Made by a program: the position numbers and the translations under genes
The notes under the pieces: generated by a model
Told to the model about the DNA's origin: nothing
The model's database searches: none
The model's input: the letters and a program-made list of their open reading frames with translations, nothing else
In this document: positions 1 to 10,380 of the stretch, one piece after another
How the letters are laid out: each line of letters starts with the position of its first letter
How positions within the stretch are numbered: the first letter of the stretch is position 1
Assembly: GCF_021347895.1 (NCBI RefSeq)
Contig: NC_067113.1
Span: forward strand, 1,368,467 to 1,432,466
From: Acanthochromis polyacanthus
Lineage: Eukaryota > Chordata > Actinopteri > Pomacentridae
Direction: 5' to 3'
DNA length: 64,000 bases

Positions 1-37
1 AACTCGATTTAATTGGTATCTCATTTGGTTGGCACAG

Positions 38-193
38 GTGGCGTCCCCTGCACTTCTGTGTGGCTGCCCGCGGAACACTACTCCTTCTTCTGCTTCTTCT
101 CCAGTGAACAAGGTGCATTACTTTCTGACACAACTGTCACACACTGCACATTTGCAGCTCTTTCAATTGCAGCATGCACAGTGTCACAACAAG
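38..193 (+). CDS. Candidate 5' exon of the Helitron gene
   Basis: A 156-bp block (52 codons) is preceded by CACAG and followed by the donor AAG/GTGAGT. It is open in phase 0 throughout and begins with Val-Ala-Ser-Pro. I recognise no domain. It is listed because the next block (483-644) is also a multiple of three and open in the same phase, and because the minus-strand Helitron exon beginning at 4773 would continue that phase. If real, it would encode the N-terminus upstream of the protease-like domain. No convincing start codon is visible in the window. Chance splice-like signals are the alternative. Confidence 0.33.
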
Positions 194-482
194 GTGAGTA
201 GACTGTGCTCATTGTCTGAAATGCTGTGATTTGTCAGGAGCCTGGAACGCCTCCAGCTCTGCGTTCCTGGAGATCAGAGGAGGACGCCCCTTCAGGCTTG
301 ACCACCGCAACTCAGGCAATAAGTTGTCTTTCCTTTGGGTTTGGATTTTGATTGAAAACATTAATCAACTTCACAGTTAGTCAGTTTGTGCTAAAGAGAG
401 GCAGTAGCAACACTTGTGTTTCTGGGATGCATTTCTTTAAACTTCAGTAATTAATGTTTAATTGATGTTTGTGATGCTGCAG

Positions 483-644
483 GTGGCTGCTCGGGCAGCA
501 GTGAGACAGCCCAGGTCCCCGGATTTTTTAAGTGTCACTGTTATTGTCATTTATCAGATGACCCGAACACTGACTCCATCACAAGCCAAGTGGCCCTGGT
601 TCATGACAGCTGCATCCACCTCAGCTGATGCACCAACAGACAAG
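483..644 (+). CDS. Candidate second 5' exon of the Helitron gene
   Basis: The block has a pyrimidine-poor acceptor (GATGCTGCAG) and a strong donor (ACAAG/GTAAGT). It is 162 bp (54 codons) and open in phase 0, and ends Thr-Asp-Lys. Joining it to the minus-strand exon at 4773 (Asp-Lys-Thr) keeps the frame, so the intron in the pre-inversion order would run over 645-1530 and the reversed 5180-4774 stretch. There is no recognised domain. This is supporting evidence for the inversion and not proof of expression. Confidence 0.37.
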
Positions 645-1428
645 GTAAGTTTATTCCTCTATGATAGACATGTGAGACAATACACAAGTTTTTTTTTTTT
701 GTAAAGTCATGATTGGTTTTTTTGTTTGTTTTTTTTGGTTTACTGCAGTTAAAAAAAATTTTTGGCAATTGAGAGAACTGTTATTGCACTGGTCACAATA
801 CAATAAGCAACCTGTAATGCTGTGTTGTGTGACATTGCATTCACTCAGTAACTCTTGCTTCTAATCAGGGTTTTACATTAGCACTAGCCACTGGCAAAAT
901 TCATGTAGAAAAGGTTTTGGTGAATAAAATATTTACATCACTTGCCATTGGCATGGTGGAAAAAAGTCAGTGGAATACTGACTTTGCTATGTAATTGAAT
1001 TTCAGACAAACAGGAAAAGTTTGTGGTCCAGGCAGTCTTCAGTAGCCTTCAGTCTGTACAGTAATGTTGATCCCATGACCATCAACTGTCTGTTAGATGA
1101 AACAACTCTGATGCTGCAGTCATAAGTTGTCTGCTCAAAGCACCCTCCTTAAGCCTCCTCACAAACATTGGAGCAAGTCCCATTACATTAAAATGGTAAT
1201 GTCATGTTGAAATCTGTGTTGATGTCTACAGAATAGGAGCTAACTAGTAAATTAAATTAGGTGACATAGGGTTATTATGTGTTCATGGTCTCAGAAAAAA
1301 TGTAAGTCATTATGATCTGTTCAAATGCAATTTCAAGAAAAAAAGAAAATATGTTGCAATGCCCTGAAAAAAAATCACGGAGGGAAATTCTACAAATAAT
1401 ACAATAATACAACAAAACACACAGACAC
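645..1428. other. No gene seen; probable Helitron intron
   Basis: AT-rich sequence with T-runs near 690-740 and no open frame or repeat that I recognise. If the flanking exon calls are right, this is intronic. Confidence 0.3.
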
Positions 1429-1478
1429 ATATATATCTATGTACACACACACATACACATACACACACACTATGTATA

Positions 1479-1530
<52 letters not shown>
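1429..1530. repeat. CA/TA microsatellite
   Basis: Short CA-rich stretches run into an uninterrupted TA array that ends exactly where Tc1 family A copy 1 begins. The TA array offers a TA target. The other half of the same kind of array lies left of Tc1 copy 2 at about 5141-5180. Confidence 0.9.
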
Positions 1531-1533
<3 letters not shown>

Positions 1534-3160
1534 TGCCTTGTGAAAGTATTCGGCCCCCTTGAACTTTTCAACCTTTCGCCACATTTCAGGCTTCAAACAT
1601 AAAGATATAAAATTTTAATTTTTTGTCAAGAATCAACAACAAGTGGGACACAATCGTGAAGTGGAACAAAATTTATTGGATATTTTAAACTTTTTTAACA
1701 AATAAAAGCCTGAAAAGTGGGGCGTGCAATATTATTCGGCCCCCTTGCATTAATACTTTGTAGCGCCACCTTTTGCTGCAATTACAGCTGCAAGTCGCTT
1801 GGGGTATGTCTCTATCAGTTTTGCACATCGAGAGACTGAAATTCTTGCCCATTCTTCCTTGCAAAACAGCTCGAGCTCAGTGAGGTTGGATGGAGAGCGT
1901 TTGTGAACAGCAGTCTTCAGCTCTGCCCACAGATTCTGGATTGGATTCAGGTCTGGACTTTGACTTGGCCATTCTAACACCTGGATACGTTTATTTGTGA
2001 ACCATTCCATTGTAGATTTGGCTTTATGTTTTGGATCATTGTCCTGTTGGAAGATAAATCTCCGTCCCAGTCTCAGGTCTTTTGCAGACTCCAACAGGTT
2101 TTCTTCCAGAATGGTCCTGTATTTGGCTCCATTCATCTTCCCATCAATTTTAACCATCTTCCCTGTCCCTGCTGAAGAAAAGCAGGCCCAAACCATGAGG
2201 CTGCCACCACCATGTTTGACAGTGGGGATGTTGTGTTCAGGGTGATGAGCTGTGTTGCTTTTACGCCAAACATATCGTTTTGCATTGTGGCCAAAAAGTT
2301 CGATTTTGGTTTCATCTGACCAGAGCACCTTCTTCCACATGTTTGGTGTGTCTCACAGGTGGCTTGTGGCAAACTTCAAACGAGACTTTTTATGGATATC
2401 TTTGAGAAATGGCTTTCTTCTTGCCACTCTTCCATAAAGGCCGGATTTGTGCAGTGTACGACTGATTGTTGTCCTATGGACAGACTCTCCCACCTCAGCT
2501 GTAGATCTCTGCAGTTCATCCAGAGTGATCATGGGCCTCTTGGCTGCATCTCTGATCAGTCTTCTCCTTGTTGGACGTGAAAGTTTAGAGGGACGGCCGG
2601 GTCTTGATAGATTTGCAGTGGTCTGATACTCCTTCCATTTCAATATGATTGCTTGCACAGTGCTCCTTGAGATATTTAAAGCTTGGGAAATCTTTTTGTA
2701 TCCAAATCCGGCTTTAAACTTCTCCACAACAGTATCTCGGACCTGCTTGGTGTGTTCCTTGGTCTTCATGATGCTCTCTGCACTTTAACCAGAACCCTGA
2801 GACTATCACAGAGCAGGTGCATTTATACGGAGACTTGATTACACACAGGTGGATTCCATTTATCATCATCAGTCATTTAGGACAACATTGGATCATTCAG
2901 AGATCCTCACTGAACTTCTGGAGTGAGTTTGCTGCACTGAAAGTAAAGGGGCCGAATAATATTGCACACCCCACTTTTCAGTTTTTTATTTGTTAAAAAA
3001 GTATAAAATATCCAATAAATTTCGTTCCACTTCACGATTGTGTCCCAATTGTTGTTGATTCTTGACAAAAAATTAAAATTTTATATCTTTATGTTTGAAG
3101 CCTGAAATGTGGCGAAAGGTTGAAAAGTTCAAGGGGGCCGAATACTTTCGCAAGGCACTG
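1531..3160 (-). mobile_element. Tc1/mariner element, family A, copy 1
   Basis: A 1630-bp element flanked by TA on both sides (1529-1530, 3161-3162). Terminal inverted repeats are about 210 bp. Each carries the motif ATTCGGCCCCC twice, once at the outer end and once near the inner edge (for example 1549 and 1734), which is the IR/DR arrangement of Tc1-like elements. The left end starts GAGTG instead of the CAGTG seen at the other three ends. The transposase is on the minus strand and carries a nonsense codon. It is almost identical to copy 2 (5181-6810) and lies in opposite orientation. Confidence 0.95.
1750..2769 (-). pseudogene. Tc1 transposase, family A copy 1 (nonsense mutant)
   Basis: DDE transposase of the Tc1 family. 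It reads from Met at 2769 (Met-Lys-Thr-Lys-Glu) to a stop after Ala-Thr-Lys-Tyr at 1750, 339 residues plus stop if read through. One in-frame TGA at about 2350-2352 replaces the Gly codon (GGA) that copy 2 has after Ser-His-Leu, so only 138 residues would be made. The N-terminal paired-like helix-turn-helix DNA-binding region is before the stop. The catalytic region (WSDET, QQDND, SPDLNPIQN) lies after it. The third catalytic position is Gln, as in copy 2. Confidence 0.92.
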
Positions 3161-3162
3161 TA

Positions 3163-4773
3163 CCTTCCAGTCAAGCAAGCCTGTGCCACGTTAACGTTGG
3201 TGGAGTATTTATCTCTCTTACAAGACTTAACTTGGTTTGGAAACATAGTCCTGTGGCAGACGGTGCAGACGTATGTTGGTCCGTGGCTGATGGTCTCACG
3301 GAATGCTGCTATACCCGCTGCCATCACTGAAGAGAGCACTGGCTGGTGAGAGGTTCCGACCTGTCGGTATTTCCGCCTGATGCTCAGTGCTCTCTGCAAC
3401 TTCTGACGCATGTCAGGATTGGCAGCCAACCTGCGTCTTCTGAGCAGGCTACAGCGTTGAATATGATGTAGCCTGAATTCTGGATCCTTCCTGTACCTGT
3501 GGACAACATACTTTTTCTGCCTGTTCCGAAAGGCAGGATCCGTGCTGTACCTCTTGACAAGATATTTTTTCTGCCTGCTCAGAATGGCTGGATCCGTGCT
3601 GTACCTCTTGAGAACATCATTTTTATGCCTGTTCCAAAAGGCAGGATCCGTGCTGTACCTCTTGACAACATAATTTATTTTCCTGCTCCGAAAAGCAGAA
3701 TCTGTCATGTATTTGTTTTTTACTCGGTCTCGTATTTTGACATTGAACTTCGCATAGTATTTTTTAGAAGACAACAGCTGTTGTTCACGGTTGTTTTGCA
3801 CACACTTACTCTGTGCCTGAATTTTTTTCCTGGGAAATTCGGCACAGCTGGCATACCTGATTCTCTCACAAGTTTTATTCACAATTTTTTCTTTCACTTG
3901 TTCCTTTTTGTCACATGCTCTCCTCTTGGCTTTTCGCCTCCGATCTTTGTTGAATTTAGAGAGCTTTATTGCTTGTGGGACAGCTGAGAAAACTTTAACG
4001 TCCTCCTCAATTTTGACAGCCGTCCCACTGTCTGCCTGCAATGCGAGGAGAGCAGGTTCAGACGCTTCATCTTGAACCTCAGTTTCCGGGGATTGTTGAG
4101 GATGTTCACTGGGGCTGTCAGTCTGAAAAGAAACCGGGACAAACTCATAACTTTCAGAGTCTACATGGTCTCTAAAGAGTGTGTGGAGGTGGTTAGCCAG
4201 GTCACTGAGTTCCACAAAAGTCATGACAATTGCCTTACCGTAATGAGAGGGTAATCCTCTTGAGTCTCTGGAGTGGGAATCAAACACTCCATACCTCCTG
4301 GACTGATCACGGAAAACAGCAATACACTCGGGTGAAATCATGATTAAAGCCTGATTAACCTCTGCTGAAAGACACTCCAGCTGGCTGGCAAGCAGAAGCC
4401 ACCACTGCTGTCTTCCGGGGCTCGATACTTGAGTTTTTAAAAAGCCTCACCTGATGCCACACATGTTGACATTATACAAATGTCTGTCTGTGAGGACTTG
4501 TTTTGGCATCTCCTCAACTGTCAGGTGATTGCTCTGGAAGGTCTTGTCACGAATCAACTGCTGTTTGATTCCGACATACAGCGCGTCTCCCTGAGCCAGG
4601 ACTCTATCGAGTGTAGTCCTGGTGAACTGACAGCCCTCAGTGTGATATGCCAGAAATGTCAATGCATTACAGGCACACTGATGGTTGCGGGAAAATACCT
4701 TGTACCTCCAATCATTCTGAGAATGACTGGCCCGGACTGACTCCACACGGTGACTCTTGCTCCTGGTTTTATC
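3163..4773 (-). pseudogene. Helitron protein, N-terminal half (protease-like, DUF6570 start)
   Basis: Reading frame on the minus strand from an acceptor-like ATTTCAG at 4774 to the Tc1 copy 1 boundary. The first ~130 residues resemble the herpesvirus-tegument-type cysteine peptidase domain (C76) known in fish Helitrons: the putative catalytic Cys is in NHQCACNALT and the His in FDSHSRD. One TGA at about 4444-4446 interrupts it (AGG TGA GGC). A very basic region follows, containing an 18-residue tandem repeat, then a Cys-rich segment (VCTVCHRTMFPNQ) that is the beginning of a DUF6570-like domain. The frame is cut by Tc1 just after LTGRY. The continuation is on the opposite strand from 6811. 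There is no good Met at the 4746 end, so the start probably lies in an upstream exon. Confidence 0.85.
3496..3714 (-). repeat. 54-bp in-frame tandem repeat within the Helitron ORF
   Basis: About four to five units with 54-bp spacing (CGTGCTGTAC recurs at 3541, 3595 and 3649). Each encodes an 18-residue basic unit of the type KRYSTDPAFRNRQKKY, so the repeat preserves the frame. Similar basic repeats are a known trait of fish Helitron proteins. The charge suggests nucleic-acid contact, but that is inference. Confidence 0.85.
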
Positions 4774-5106
4774 CTGAAATTATGACAAATTGTGATCACA
4801 AATTATTATATTTTCATTATTTATTCAGACAGCTTAATTTTTTTTTAGTTTGGCATCAGTGCTAGCTTCTTCAGTTAAAGGATCGTATGATTAATGTTTC
4901 AGTGAGAACTTTTATTGTTCCAACATTATGAACATCCTCTCACCAATTTATGGAAATCTTGTATTTTAGCGTATTATTGCTTACTATTACCTTAGCTAGT
5001 TTAATATACATATTTGTACGTTTACTGCAATCAGGCATATTATGTATATGTGTATATTATGTATATAATATATTCTACATATTAATATGTATTTTATATA
5101 TAGTTT

Positions 5107-5148
<42 letters not shown>

Positions 5149-5180
5149 ATAAATATATATATATGGCATATATATATATA
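4774..5180. repeat. Intron-like AT-rich DNA with CT and TA microsatellites
   Basis: Upstream (minus strand) of the Helitron exon. It contains a CT array at about 5117-5148 and TA arrays to 5180, ending exactly at Tc1 copy 2. No coding sequence seen. In the proposed ancestral order the TA array here was continuous with that at 1440-1530. Confidence 0.75.
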
Positions 5181-6810
5181 CAGTGCCTTGCGAAAGTATT
5201 CGGCCCCCTTGAACTTTTCAACCTTTCGCCACATTTCAGGCTTCAAACATAAAGATATAAAATTTTAATTTTTTGTCAAGAATCAACAACAATTGGGACA
5301 CAATCGTGAAGTGGAACGAAATTTATTGGATATTTTATACTTTTTTAACAAATAAAAAACTGAAAAGTGGGGTGTGCAATATTATTCGGCCCCTTTACTT
5401 TCAGTGCAGCAAACTCACTCCAGAAGTTCAGTGAGGATCTCTGAATGATCCAATGTTGTCCTAAATGACTGATGATGATAAATAGAATCCACTTGTGTGT
5501 AATCAAGTCTCCGTATAAATGCACCTGCTCTGTGATAGTCTCAGGGTTCTGGTTAAAGTGCAGAGAGCATCATGAAGACCAAGGAACACACCAAGCAGGT
5601 CCGAGATACTGTTGTGGAGAAGTTTAAAGCCGGATTTGGATACAAAAAGATTTCCCAAGCTTTAAACATCTCAAGGAGCACTGTGCAAGCAATCATATTG
5701 AAATGGAAGGAGTATCAGACCACTGCAAATCTATCAAGACCCGGCCGTCCCTCTAAACTTTCACCTCTAACAAGGAGAAGACTGATCAGAGATGCAGCCA
5801 AGAGGCCCATGATCACTCTGGATGAACTGCAGAGATCTACAGCTGAGGTGGGAGAGTCTGTCCATAGGACAACAATCAGTCGTACACTGCACAAATCTGG
5901 CCTTTATGGAAGAGTGGCAAGAAGAAAGCCATTTCTCAAAGATATCCATAAAAAGTCTCGTTTGAAGTTTGCCACAAGCCACCTGGGAGACACACCAAAT
6001 ATGTGGAAGAAGGTGCTCTGGTCAGATGAAACCAAAATCGAACTTTTTGGCCACAATGCAAAACGATATGTTTGGCGTAAAAGCAACACAGCTCATCACC
6101 CTGAACACAACATCCCCACTGTCAAACATGGTGGTGGCAACCTCATGGTTTGGGCCTGCTTTTCTTCAGCAGGGACAGGGAAGATGGTTAAAATTGATGG
6201 GAAGATGAATGGAGCCAAATACAGGACCATTCTGGAAGAAAACCTGTTGGAGTCTGCAAAAGACCTGAGACTGGGATGGAGATTTATCTTCCAACAGGAC
6301 AATGATCCAAAACATAAAGCCAAATCTACAATGGAATGGTTCACAAATAAACGTATCCAGGTGTTAGAATGGCCAAGTCAAAGTCCAGACCTGAATCCAA
6401 TCCAGAATCTGTGGGCAGAGCTGAAGACTGCTGTTCACAAACGCTCTCCATCCAACCTCACTGAGCTCGAGCTGTTTTGCAAGGAAGAATGGGCAAAAAT
6501 TTCAGTCTCTCGATGTGCAAAACTGATAGAGACATACCCCAAGCGACTTGCAGCTGTAATTGCAGCAAAAGGTGGCGCTACAAAGTATTATTGCAAGGAG
6601 GCCGAATAATATTGCACGCCCCACTTTTCAGGTTTTTATTTGTTAAAAAAGTTTAAAATATCCAATAAATTTTGTTCCACTTCACGATTGTGTCCCACTT
6701 GTTGTTGATTCTTGACAAAAAATTAAAATTTTATATCTTTATGTTTGAAGCCTGAAATGTGGCGAAAGGTTGAAAAGTTCAAGGGGGCCGAATACTTTCA
6801 CAAGGCACTG
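5181..6810 (+). mobile_element. Tc1/mariner element, family A, copy 2
   Basis: A 1630-bp element flanked by TA (5179-5180, 6811-6812), with ~210-bp inverted repeats, each carrying the two ATTCGGCCCC direct-repeat motifs. Both ends are canonical (CAGTGCCTTG and its complement). It holds a full-length transposase frame. It is inverted relative to copy 1, and together the two bracket the minus-strand Helitron segment. Confidence 0.96.
5572..6609 (+). CDS. Tc1 transposase, family A copy 2 (open, catalytic Glu replaced)
   Basis: 345-residue open frame starting Met-Lys-Thr-Lys-Glu-His. The N-terminal ~120 residues form a paired-like bipartite helix-turn-helix DNA-binding region with a GRPSKL linker. 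The catalytic domain has Asp in WSDET and Asp in QQDND. The residue 35 positions after the second Asp, which is Glu in active DD34E enzymes, is Gln here (NPIQNLW, codon CAG). Copy 1 has the same Gln. The usual stop after Lys-Tyr has changed from TAA to TAT, adding five residues (YCKEAE before TAA). The protein is therefore full length and probably DNA-binding, but is predicted catalytically dead or impaired. Confidence 0.93.
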   Translation: MKTKEHTKQVRDTVVEKFKAGFGYKKISQALNISRSTVQAIILKWKEYQTTANLSRPGRPSKLSPLTRRRLIRDAAKRPMITLDELQRSTAEVGESVHRTTISRTLHKSGLYGRVARRKPFLKDIHKKSRLKFATSHLGDTPNMWKKVLWSDETKIELFGHNAKRYVWRKSNTAHHPEHNIPTVKHGGGNLMVWACFSSAGTGKMVKIDGKMNGAKYRTILEENLLESAKDLRLGWRFIFQQDNDPKHKAKSTMEWFTNKRIQVLEWPSQSPDLNPIQNLWAELKTAVHKRSPSNLTELELFCKEEWAKISVSRCAKLIETYPKRLAAVIAAKGGATKYYCKEAE

Positions 6811-9325
6811 TATGTGCATGTCTGTGAGTGTTCCTCCCCTTGCTCAGTGCCACCAGAGAGACTGCAGGAGTGGATCTGCCACAACTGTGACAGCCACCTC
6901 AGCCGTGGGAGGATGCCAACACATGCAGTAGCGAAAAATTTAGAGTTGGCACCCATTCCCCCGGAGTTGGCCGAACTCAACGTGCTGGAGAGACAGCGCA
7001 TCGCAAAAATCCTCCCATTTGCTAAGATCATCGCCTTACCGAAAGGACAGCAGCGAGCAGTCCACGGAGCTGTTGTGTGTGTTCCATCGGAAGTGGAAAG
7101 CGTTGTCAACAGTTTTCCATGTCCCCTCCCAGAAGCACAGCTACTGCAGGTGAAATTAAAGCGTCACATTCAATTCAAAGGTTACCAGCACTTTTACACT
7201 GTCAACATGAAGAATGTGCTGGTAGCCCTGGAAAAACTCAGAGAACAGCACTCTGAGTATTCTGATGTGACCATCGACGAAGAGGCCACGTTCCAAAACC
7301 TCCTCCACGACTCAGACAACGAATGCACGGATGATGCGCAGATGGGAGAAGACAGCATGCTCGACGAGGAGCTGCTGGAGGCGGCTGATAGCTACACTGA
7401 GCCAGACTTGGCCGATTTTGTGTCAGCCACAGAAACGAGTCGGCAACCCGATTGGACAGAAGAGGACCAAAGACACATTACTGACATGCCAGCACCAAGC
7501 ACTGAGCTGGAAAACCTGTCCAATGATGTCACAAGAGAAACCCTCTTGGAGGAGTCTGCCGACGACATAAACTCTAAGCACAACAGCATGGATGCTGCCC
7601 AGTGGGGAGAAGACATCTTGGACCAAGACCTGCTACAAGTATCTGACAGCTACCAGACCAATTTAGCTGCAGACACACCCACCGAACAGCAGGAGGAGCT
7701 AAGACCTGGACTTGCTCTGGACACCTACATGCAGCCACCAGACATTGCGCAGGAAATCCTTTCCTATGGAGATGGCATTTTCAGTGTTGCCCCCGCCCAA
7801 GGCAACAAACCTGTGGGATTTTTTGCAATCCCCAAACTGGAAGCCATGGCGTTCCCTGTCCAGTTTCCCACGGGAGAGAACACGCTGGAAGAAGACCGTC
7901 CCATCAAGCTTTCACCCAGTAGATACTTCAACACCAGGCTTTTTGGGGCAGACACGCGGTTTGCCGAGGACCAAACTTACCTTTTCTTTGTGCAGTTTGT
8001 AACAGAGACAAACCTTGCGAGAGGAAGTATGTCGATACAAATGCGCAAAGGAAAGATGCGCACAAAAGACGGGTGTGCCATCAAAAACTCCATGCTCCGG
8101 GACAAAGAGGAAGTGGAGAGATTAATTCAGGCCAAAGAGGCCATGCGATTTATGCAGCCTCTGAGAGGCACACCCGCATATTGGAATAAAAGCCTGAGAG
8201 ATTTGCATGCTATGCTCAGGCAACTGAGCAAACCAACGTTCTTTTTGACTTTTTCGGCAGCTGAGATGAGATCTCCTGAAATAATTGAGGTCATCAAATC
8301 TCAGCAAGGACAAACACTTGGTGACTTTTCCGAACTGGACTGGAAAGCCAAGCGTGACATTTTGCGCAGTAACCCTGTCACCGTAATGCGCATGTTTGAA
8401 AAACGCGTGGGTGCCCTTATGGCAAAGTTGATCCTCTCACCAGCACAGCCGATCGGCGAGTTGGAGGATTATTTTTACCGCATGGAATTTCAGGCCCGCG
8501 GAAGCCCACACATTCACATGCTAGTGTGGGTCAAAGACGCCCCTGTGTACAGTGAGGACTTGGATCAGACCGTATGCAGGTTTATTGACCGCCACATTTC
8601 CTGCCAGATGCCTGACCCTGAGAAGGACCCGGAGCTCCGCAAAATCGTCTCAGAGGTTCAGGTACACAGCAGGTTTTGGCTTTCCCAAGCTGCCGTTTGA
8701 TATCACCTGGATCACGGAGCCCTTTGCTGCGGATGTGGAAATGGAAGATGGTCAAGACCAGGAAGAGGTGATGAAGGAATGGAGGGAGCAGATCCGTCGG
8801 CAGCAAAAGGAAGCAAAGGAAAAGCTTCGGCACCTCAGAGAGCTCCTCATGGATCCGAAGGCCTCGTTCGAGAGCTTGTCAGATCTCCTCCGTCGATGTG
8901 ACTTGGAACATGACGCCTATATGAAGTGCGCCGAAAATCTGACAAGCGGGAGCGTGGTCATGCTGAAGCGGCAGCCGAACGAGTGTTGGATTAACGCGTA
9001 TAACCCAGAACTTCTCCGCGCTTGGAACGCAAACATGGACATCCAGTATGTCCTGGACGAGTACTGCTGTGCCATGTACATGATGTCATACATCACCAAG
9101 CCAGAGCAGGAGATGACCGAGATCCTGAACTCGGTTGTGAAGACCAGCAGAGAATCTGACTTCAACCAACGTGAGGAAATGAGAAAGATCATGCAGGCCT
9201 ATGCGAAGCACAGAGAGGTCAGCGCCCAGGAGCCAAAGACTCACACGTGCAGCTTGCCCCTGAAAAAGTGCTTGCGGTCTGTGATTTCCTGTCTGCTGTG
9301 TTTCTGTACTGTTGTCATAGCCTAG
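6811..9325 (+). pseudogene. Helitron protein, DUF6570 end and Rep (HUH) domain, helicase missing
   Basis: Continuation of the Helitron frame from the Tc1 copy 2 boundary: Val-His-Val-Cys, then CHNCDSHL and the [17 protein letters not shown] region of DUF6570, an acidic linker, and a Helitron-like N domain with the HUH motif ([12 protein letters not shown], about 8500-8530). The rolling-circle Tyr region is [13 protein letters not shown] near 9063-9100. At about 8660-8665 a short deletion shifts the frame (EVQVHSR then FGFPKLP). Similarity ends after [12 protein letters not shown] near 9280, and a short unrelated tail stops at 9325. No Pif1-type helicase is present, so this is a 3'-truncated, non-autonomous remnant. 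Confidence 0.88.
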
Positions 9326-9732
9326 ACTTTGGCATGATCTTTTAATGACAGGTGAGATTTAATGTCATAAATGAGCTGAGAATCAAACCGGGAGGCCGGC
9401 CTGAGCCCCTCCCACGATTTCCGCGAGCGGGAATTGTCTAGTTGAGTTTACTGCTATATATTTGTTTAATCTGTTTCACAGAAATGTACAAACTATCCAT
9501 TACTTTCTGAAGCAGATTAGTGGTAGTGGCCATGTTATACAAATGTCAGATTTTCTTTCATTGTCTCCTTCCATTGAAGCTGCAATACCATTTGAGATGA
9601 CACTCAGGTGGATCTGATCATCTCATCCGAGGTTTGTTCAACTAAATCAGTCGGCCGCTATTGTTCATGTGTGAGAATTATATGACTGTACCTCAGGTTT
9701 CCAGCATGAAGTTAGACTCATGACATCATAGC
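9326..9732. other. No gene seen
   Basis: Sequence between the truncated Helitron and the Harbinger element. I see no coding frame or classified repeat. Confidence 0.4.
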
Positions 9733-10380
9733 TAAAGGCCCGGTCACACCGCCCGAACTTTGCTGGAGCGTTCCTGGAGTGGTGAAAAAAATTAATCACC
9801 GCTTGTAACCGTTCACCACCGTTTAACAGAAGTTGGCCCCCGTTAAAGCAAAGCCGTATACGCTCGGCCACCGCTGATGTTTCTGGAGGGGCCCTCCTAC
9901 CGCTCCAAAAGTTTTGAGCTGCACAAAATATTGCGAGCGGTGAGGAGGGGGCAATTTTCCACCCCGGCAAAGTTCACCCCTGCTCCACCAACACCCAGTC
10001 AAAGTTTGGCACCGCTAGACGCAAGTTCGTGGACGCTTGGGTCCGCTAGGCCAACGCAGAAATCTTGAACGCTGGGCCACCACTGCTTCGCCAGCATTGC
10101 CCGGGCGGTGATTAAACATTGCACAAACTTCGGTGGAGCGGTTGTAAGCATTTTATGAGCGGACACGGGGTTGCTGGAACGGTGTCGGGCATTGAAGCAG
10201 CGATCCATGGCGGCGATGAACTTTGGTTTGGCGTTGGTATAGAGGTGTTGGAGCGGGACCAGAATTTGGCTCTAAATATGGGGAGAAATGGACCAGGAGC
10301 TCATTTGGAATCAAGCTGCCGTTGAGTTCAGACCTCATCTATATCGAATTTGCTCAAAGTTACAGTAAAACTGTATCACC

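Noticed and set aside
3496..3714. Independent satellite DNA
   Set aside because: The 54-bp units are in frame within the Helitron ORF and encode a conserved basic repeat.
4385..4450. Possible 66-bp intron in the Helitron protease-like region (CAG/GTGAGG ... CTTGCCAG) that would skip the TGA at 4445
   Set aside because: The skipped 66 bp are themselves open apart from the TGA and read like conserved protein (QQWWLLLASQLECLS continues the domain), so a nonsense mutation is the simpler explanation.
3163..4773. Herpesvirus insertion, because of the tegument-type protease-like domain
   Set aside because: The domain is fused in frame to Helitron DUF6570 and Rep sequence and is known in fish Helitrons. 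No other viral gene is present.
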